Part shown: piece by piece, positions 7,172-11,742 of the stretch
Layout: each line of letters opens with the position of its first letter
Position numbering within the stretch: position 1 is the first letter of the stretch
Assembly: GCA_945869725.1 (NCBI GenBank)
Contig: CAMBPO010000066.1
Coordinates: forward strand, 1 to 11,742
From: Klebsiella pneumoniae
GTDB lineage: Bacteria > Pseudomonadota > Gammaproteobacteria > Pseudomonadales > Pseudohongiellaceae
Direction: 5' to 3'
DNA length: 11,742 nucleotides
Notes under the pieces: generated by a model
What the model was told of the DNA's origin: nothing
What the model saw: the letters and a program-made list of their open reading frames with translations, nothing else
Database searches by the model: none
Program-made: the position numbers and the translations under genes

Positions 7172-7780
7172 TTACAGTGTTAGTCCGCTGAAAGACATAA
7201 AACCAAGCGACATCAGACCGGTCGTGATAAATGTGATGCCCAGACCTCGAAGCCCCGGCGGTACATCGCTGTACTTTAGTTTTTCACGAATACCGGCCAT
7301 CAACGCAATGGCAATAGCCCAACCCAAGCCAGAACCTACGCCATAAACCATACTTTCCGAAAAAGTATAACTGCGTTCAACCATGAACAAAGAACCGCCC
7401 ATGATCGCGCAATTCACTGTAATCAACGGCAAGAAAATACCGAGCGCGTTGTACAGAGCCGGCACATACTTGTCCAGAAACAATTCCATAATCTGAACCA
7501 GTGCTGCGATCACCCCGATGTAAACCAGAAACCCGAGGAAACTCAGATCAAGGTCAGGCATTCCTGCCCACGACAACGCACCATCCTTGAGCAGGTAAGT
7601 GAAGATCAGATTATTTATCGGAATAGTGATTGATTGCACAATCACCACGGCAATCCCCAAGCCTATGGCCGTTTCAACCTTTTTGGATACAGCCAGGAAG
7701 GTACACATGCCAAGAAACAGCATGAGTGCCATGTTCTCAACAAAAACTGCCGTGAATAACAGACTCAGATAGTGTTCCAT
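7172..7780 (-). CDS. nqrE: Na+-NQR subunit E
   Basis: NqrE is an integral membrane subunit that pairs with NqrD in inverted topology, and together they hold an intramembrane iron centre through four cysteines. The 202-residue product is hydrophobic throughout, with about six predicted helices. Cys26 (FLGMCTF) and Cys124 ([10 protein letters not shown]) are the expected metal ligands; Cys26 has the same number in Vibrio. FVENMAL at 13-19 is a typical family stretch. The ATG at 7780 overlaps the nqrD stop by one base (TGATG), indicating translational coupling between the two partner subunits. It is related to RnfA, but its place between nqrD and nqrF settles the identity. Confidence 0.97.
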   Translation of the reverse strand: MEHYLSLLFTAVFVENMALMLFLGMCTFLAVSKKVETAIGLGIAVVIVQSITIPINNLIFTYLLKDGALSWAGMPDLDLSFLGFLVYIGVIAALVQIMELFLDKYVPALYNALGIFLPLITVNCAIMGGSLFMVERSYTFSESMVYGVGSGLGWAIAIALMAGIREKLKYSDVPPGLRGLGITFITTGLMSLGFMSFSGLTL

Positions 7781-8445
7781 CAGTGCGCACCTTTCTCGAC
7801 GGTATGAGAAGCCATCGTAAACTCGTTTCTCTCGACCTGAGAGTTATCGCGGTTGCGGATAATCCAGATAATAAAACCGATCAGAAAAAATGCACTCGGT
7901 GCCAGCAACATTAAACCGTTTGGCTGATACCAACCACCATTAGCGACGGTTGGCAGCAATGTGACTCCGAGAATACTGCCCGAACCAAACAGCTCTCTGA
8001 CTGCACCCAATGTCACCAGAATGAAACTGTAACCAGCGCCGTTTCCGAGTCCGTCCAGGAAACTCAAACCCGGTGGATTTTTCATCGCAAACGCTTCTGC
8101 CCTTCCCATTACGATGCAGTTTGTGATGATCAGTCCCACAAACACACTCAACTGTTTACTCACTTCATAAGCAAAAGCTTTTAACAACTGGTCAACCAGA
8201 ATCACCAGTGAAGCAATGATTGTCATCTGGATGATCATACGTATGCTGCTTGGCATGTGATTTCGCAGCATGGAAATAAACATATTGGAAAATGCTGTTA
8301 CCGTCGTCAGCGCGATGGCCATCACCAAAGCCACCTGCACACTGGTGGTTACCGCTAATGCAGAACACACGCCCAGCACCTGCAAAGCAATTGGATTTTC
8401 TTTAAAAATCGGTTTGATCAGAATTGTTTTGCTCATCTCAGACAT
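7780..8445 (-). CDS. nqrD: Na+-NQR subunit D
   Basis: NqrD is the membrane partner of NqrE and supplies the other two cysteine ligands of the intramembrane iron site. The 221-residue product is mostly hydrophobic. Cys27 ([10 protein letters not shown]) and Cys110 ([15 protein letters not shown]) match the Vibrio ligands Cys29 and Cys112 with a two-residue offset. The stretch [15 protein letters not shown] (128-142) is family-typical. The start at 8445 has AAGGGG 7 bases upstream; a second in-frame ATG at codon 4 is a possible alternative. It begins 11 bp after the nqrC stop and its own stop overlaps the nqrE start. The hydrophilic C-terminal tail (about 199-221) is probably exposed. Confidence 0.97.
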   Translation of the reverse strand: MSEMSKTILIKPIFKENPIALQVLGVCSALAVTTSVQVALVMAIALTTVTAFSNMFISMLRNHMPSSIRMIIQMTIIASLVILVDQLLKAFAYEVSKQLSVFVGLIITNCIVMGRAEAFAMKNPPGLSFLDGLGNGAGYSFILVTLGAVRELFGSGSILGVTLLPTVANGGWYQPNGLMLLAPSAFFLIGFIIWIIRNRDNSQVERNEFTMASHTVEKGAH

Positions 8446-8456
8446 CAGAAAACCCC

Positions 8457-9248
8457 TTAACCTTTTACTTCGTTTGTCAGGAACGAACCAAATCCCCGTT
8501 GCCCAAGCCAGAAAGCGATCATATTTTCAACGCCACGACTGGTCAGTGTTGCACCAGACAACGCGTCGACCTGGGACTCGCCCTCGCCGCCACCTTTAAC
8601 TAACTCAAATGCAACATCACCGGCTGTATCAAAAATCTGTTTGCCAGGCCATTGAGCCTGCCATCTAGGATTGCTGATCTCGCCCCCAAGACCGGGCGTT
8701 TCTTTGTGATCATAAAAACCGATACCACGAATCGTATTGCCATCGCCTTCAATAGCAAGGTAGCCGTACATAATGCCCCAGAGCCCGAAACCGCTGACGG
8801 GCAATACCACTGTTTCGTAAGCACCCTCGGCGCTCTCAATTGAGTACACAGTTGCATAACGCACACGACGTCGAATGTTGGCAGTGTCCTCATCGGAGCT
8901 TAAAGCTGCTGATAATGCGGGATCATTTCGGGATGCGGCTTCGTTGTAGGTCAGCGGGTCAATGCCCAACTCAGACATTTGTTCATCTGTTAGGTAAGAG
9001 CCGGTATCCAGGTCAACAATACGTGCATTAAAACGCTCGAACATCGATTGCACATCAGCGTTGGTATTCACATCAGGATCATACATACCCGCAGCGATAA
9101 GAATATTACGGTTACGGTCGAGGATCTGATTGGCGGCCTGCATCGGCTTGAGCAGAACTGCTGCGCCGGAAATCAGAACAGAGCACATTGCGCACAGAAC
9201 AAGCGCGACCCTGATGGTATAAGAGACGGAGTTTACGTTAGACGACAT
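8457..9248 (-). CDS. nqrC: Na+-NQR subunit C (covalent FMN)
   Basis: NqrC is a periplasm-facing subunit anchored by one helix (about 11-33), and it carries covalent FMN that relays electrons toward NqrB. The product is 263 residues with the chosen ATG at 9248. That start has GGAGG about 10 bases upstream and overlaps the end of nqrB by 11 bp; earlier in-frame starts would overlap nqrB more deeply. The flavinylation motif [10 protein letters not shown] places FMN on Thr234. The family segment [11 protein letters not shown] (181-191) is intact, as is the [12 protein letters not shown] stretch (152-163). It is the clear local substrate of ApbE. Confidence 0.97.
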   Translation of the reverse strand: MSSNVNSVSYTIRVALVLCAMCSVLISGAAVLLKPMQAANQILDRNRNILIAAGMYDPDVNTNADVQSMFERFNARIVDLDTGSYLTDEQMSELGIDPLTYNEAASRNDPALSAALSSDEDTANIRRRVRYATVYSIESAEGAYETVVLPVSGFGLWGIMYGYLAIEGDGNTIRGIGFYDHKETPGLGGEISNPRWQAQWPGKQIFDTAGDVAFELVKGGGEGESQVDALSGATLTSRGVENMIAFWLGQRGFGSFLTNEVKG

Positions 9249-10455
9249 TGCGAGCGATCCTCCGTTTGACATTGGCTTTAATGACAAAATAATCAAGCAA
9301 AGGCGCAAACAGATTGCCAAAAAGAATGGCAAGCATCATGCCTTCGGGATAAGCCGGATTCAGAACCCGGATCATGACAACCATAACACCGATCAGAATG
9401 CCATAAAGCCATTTGCCGGTATTGGTCATCGCTGCCGACACTGGGTCGGTCGCCATAAAAACCATACCGAATGCGAACCCGCCCAACACCATGTGCCAAT
9501 ACCAGGGCGTAGCGAATCCAGGGTTGCTATCTGAACCAATCAGATTGAGCAGAGTTGAAAATGCGACCATGCCAATAAACACGCCTGACATAATTCGCCA
9601 CGATGCAATGCGGGTAGTCAGCAGGATCACCGCACCAATCAGGATAGCGAGCGTTGATACTTCGCCAATCGATCCCTGCATACGACCAAAGAATGCATCC
9701 AGCCAGGTCAACTGCTCGCCGGTAGCGGAAAGAATCACTGGCAGTCCTGAACTTGCTATCTGGCTCAGCGCCGTTGCCCCACTAAAGCCATCGACCGCAG
9801 TCCATACAGAATCACCAGAAATTTGTGGTGCGTATGCAAAGAACAGAAATGCACGACCGGTCAACGCCGGGTTTAGGAAATTTTTACCGGTGCCACCAAA
9901 CACCTCCTTGCCTACAATGACTCCGAATGAGATGCCCAGAGCTGCCTGCCACAATGGCAAAGTTGGCGGAACTATCAACGAGAAAAGAATCGAGGTGACA
10001 AAAAAACCTTCGTTGATTTCATGACCACGTTTTACCGCAAACAATACCTCCCAGAATCCACCGACGATAAAAACTGTCGCATAGATGGGCAGGAAGTACA
10101 TGGCTCCGTACCAGAAGTTATCCCAGATGCTGGCGGGGTCATTGCCGGCCAAGGCGCCAATCAACACACCGCGCCAGCCTTCCATTTCGGTGATGCCCAT
10201 GTTGACCATGGCCATATTGGCCTGGTACCCGACGTTGTACATGCCGTAAAACATTGCAGGGAACACAGCCAGCCAAACCGTAATCATGATACGTTTGAGG
10301 TCTATGCCATCACGCACATGTGAACCGCCGACTGTCACTTTGCTCGGGGAATAAAAAATGGTATCCACTGCTTCGTAGAGTGGGTACATCTTCTCGTACT
10401 TGCCGCCTTTATCAAACTGCGGCGCTAAGTCATCCAGTATTTTACGCAGACCCAT
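9238..10455 (-). CDS. nqrB: Na+-NQR subunit B (covalent FMN, Na+ pathway)
   Basis: NqrB is the largest membrane subunit. It carries covalent FMN and riboflavin, and is linked to Na+ translocation and quinone reduction. The 405-residue product has many hydrophobic helices. The FMN site [11 protein letters not shown] places the modified residue at Thr228, matching Thr236 of Vibrio. Other family stretches are [20 protein letters not shown] (142-161), [25 protein letters not shown] (182-206), and [22 protein letters not shown] in the C-terminal third. The ATG at 10455 follows the nqrA stop after 15 bp; the GGA upstream is a weak ribosome site, suggesting coupling to nqrA translation. The basic tail RRIARNVV overlaps the nqrC start. 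Confidence 0.98.
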   Translation of the reverse strand: MGLRKILDDLAPQFDKGGKYEKMYPLYEAVDTIFYSPSKVTVGGSHVRDGIDLKRIMITVWLAVFPAMFYGMYNVGYQANMAMVNMGITEMEGWRGVLIGALAGNDPASIWDNFWYGAMYFLPIYATVFIVGGFWEVLFAVKRGHEINEGFFVTSILFSLIVPPTLPLWQAALGISFGVIVGKEVFGGTGKNFLNPALTGRAFLFFAYAPQISGDSVWTAVDGFSGATALSQIASSGLPVILSATGEQLTWLDAFFGRMQGSIGEVSTLAILIGAVILLTTRIASWRIMSGVFIGMVAFSTLLNLIGSDSNPGFATPWYWHMVLGGFAFGMVFMATDPVSAAMTNTGKWLYGILIGVMVVMIRVLNPAYPEGMMLAILFGNLFAPLLDYFVIKANVKRRIARNVV

Positions 10456-10470
10456 GGTGAGTTTTTTCCA

Positions 10471-11742
10471 CTAGCATTCTTTTTCGATACGCGTGAGGTT
10501 GTCACGCAGAATCGGACCGTATTCGTATTTGCCCGGGCACACATAGGTGCACAGCCCCACATCTTCTTCGTCCAATTCCAACGCGCCCAGATTCATCGCT
10601 GTTTCGATATCGCCCACTATCAATGTACGTAACAACTGTGTTGGCAGAATATCCAGCGGCATGATGGTTTCATACGAACCCACAGGCACCATTGCCCGCT
10701 CACTGCCATTGGTAGTGGTCGTAAAATCAAATTTCTTGCCTTTAAAGAGGCTGGAAATATAGATACCGAGGTTTGAATGCCGGTCAGTACCCGGCGACAG
10801 ATACCCCAGCAGCGGCCTCTCTCTGCCTTCACGAAGCACACATATCTGATGATCATACCGGCTCAGAAAATGCATCGGCTCGGCAACTTTTCGCCCGGCA
10901 AGCACGGATCCTGAAATAATGCGGTTTTCACCCTGATTGAGTTCTGCGGAGGTGATCTCATGCAAGTTGGCACCCAGGCGAGTTCTTATCAATCGCGGAT
11001 TGATGACCTGTGGTCCAGCCAGAGCAACTACACGCTCAGTCCACAACTGCCCGGTACTGAAGAGTTTGCCCGCAGCAATAACATCCTGAAATCCAATACT
11101 CCACACCCATCGAGTCAGGCTCACCGGGTCGAGGAAATGGATATGAGTCCCTGTGAGTCCAGACGGGTGCGGCCCGCTAAAATCTTCAACCTGCACGTTT
11201 CCAGCAAACGCTTCTTTCTCGAGCCCTGCAAAACTGCCTTCACGGCGACATACAAATAATTTACCGTCAGTCAGTTTTGCCAGTAGATTGATCCCGCGCA
11301 CCAAGTCCTGAGAATGCTCGCGAGCCACAACTTCAGGCTGCAGCGCCAGGGGATTGGAGTCCATAAGATTGACAAATACTGAAGAGGGCTTGCTGGTAGG
11401 ATCTGGCACTTTATTAAATGGTCGTGTCCGCAAAGCTGTCCAGAGTCCTGAGTTAACCAGATTCTCTACGACCTGATCGCGGGACAGAGCAGCAGCGTGC
11501 GCGTCGGAGTAACTTGCAAAACTGATCTGTTCGCTGCTACCAGAATCTAGCTCTATGACAATCGACAGAAACAGGCGTCTGTCACCACGATTGACGGCAC
11601 TGACAGTGCCCGTTCCCGGAGAAGTGTAAATAACACCAGGTGTTTTTTTGTCAGTGAACAATGTCTGACCAAGCTTGACCCTGTCCCCTTCTTTTACTTC
11701 CATCGTGGGCTTCATGCCCACGTAATCCTGCCCCAGAATCGC
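10471..11742 (-). CDS. nqrA: Na+-NQR subunit A (5' end outside window)
   Basis: NqrA is the peripheral cytoplasmic subunit involved in ubiquinone interaction. The frame is open to the right edge and 423 codons plus the TAG stop are visible. Comparison with the Vibrio protein, whose LLGEEYVGMRPTM segment aligns with ILGQDYVGMKPTM here, suggests about 30 N-terminal residues are missing. A GTG at 11721 inside this conserved stretch is therefore not the start. The visible N-terminal part (METxKEGDRV-like, then DKKTPG, SPGTGTV and NRGDRR) forms the barrel-sandwich region. Further on are TGTHIHFLDPV and the C-terminal CTYVCPGKYEYGPILRDNL. It is the first nqr gene of the group, so the promoter lies beyond the window. 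Confidence 0.97.
   Translation of the reverse strand, partial: AILGQDYVGMKPTMEVKEGDRVKLGQTLFTDKKTPGVIYTSPGTGTVSAVNRGDRRLFLSIVIELDSGSSEQISFASYSDAHAAALSRDQVVENLVNSGLWTALRTRPFNKVPDPTSKPSSVFVNLMDSNPLALQPEVVAREHSQDLVRGINLLAKLTDGKLFVCRREGSFAGLEKEAFAGNVQVEDFSGPHPSGLTGTHIHFLDPVSLTRWVWSIGFQDVIAAGKLFSTGQLWTERVVALAGPQVINPRLIRTRLGANLHEITSAELNQGENRIISGSVLAGRKVAEPMHFLSRYDHQICVLREGRERPLLGYLSPGTDRHSNLGIYISSLFKGKKFDFTTTTNGSERAMVPVGSYETIMPLDILPTQLLRTLIVGDIETAMNLGALELDEEDVGLCTYVCPGKYEYGPILRDNLTRIEKEC

Noticed and set aside
9413..10024. Plus-strand open frame of 203 codons inside nqrB
   Set aside because: It is fully antisense to nqrB, which has clear family motifs, and the translated sequence is Pro/Ser/Thr-rich with no recognisable pattern.
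11700..11721. GTG at 11721 as the nqrA start
   Set aside because: It lies inside the conserved ILGQDYVGMKPTM segment, and the frame continues upstream with family-like residues to the window edge.

Overview
The window looks like chromosomal DNA from a marine or aquatic gammaproteobacterium. The support is the complete gammaproteobacterial-type Na+-NQR gene order, an SthA-type soluble transhydrogenase, and the DUF4389/DUF4892 genes, which are typical of Pseudomonas-like and related marine lineages. Genus cannot be fixed from the sequence. Every gene I can support lies on the minus strand, so transcription runs from position 11742 down to 1. The strand is almost fully coding: the largest gap is 125 bp and most junctions are 1-50 bp or overlap.

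Right half (11742 to 5904): nqrA (5' end outside the window), nqrB, nqrC, nqrD, nqrE and nqrF. These encode the six subunits of the Na+-translocating NADH:quinone oxidoreductase, a membrane complex that oxidises NADH, reduces ubiquinone and pumps Na+. The key cofactor residues are present: flavinylated-Thr motifs in NqrB and NqrC, the Cys pairs in NqrD and NqrE, and the 2Fe-2S, FAD and NADH motifs in NqrF. A strong intrinsic terminator (5826-5873) follows nqrF.

Middle (5778 to 2445): apbE (FMN transferase that flavinylates NqrB and NqrC), nqrM (iron-site maturation factor), sthA (soluble pyridine nucleotide transhydrogenase) and a solitary RnfG/NqrC-like FMN-binding membrane protein with an altered flavinylation motif. 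ApbE and NqrM mature the NQR complex. SthA exchanges reducing equivalents between NADPH and NADH, the substrate of NQR.

Left end (2391 to 1): gpsA (glycerol-3-phosphate dehydrogenase, phospholipid precursor synthesis), a DUF4389 membrane protein, and a DUF4892 secreted protein with an OmpA-like C-terminal region that runs off the left edge.

Most of the window is well-understood energy metabolism. The item most worth a second look is the solitary RnfG-like protein (2445-3086): no other rnf gene is visible, and it departs from its family exactly at the covalent FMN site. I see no mobile elements, CRISPR arrays, tRNA or rRNA genes.
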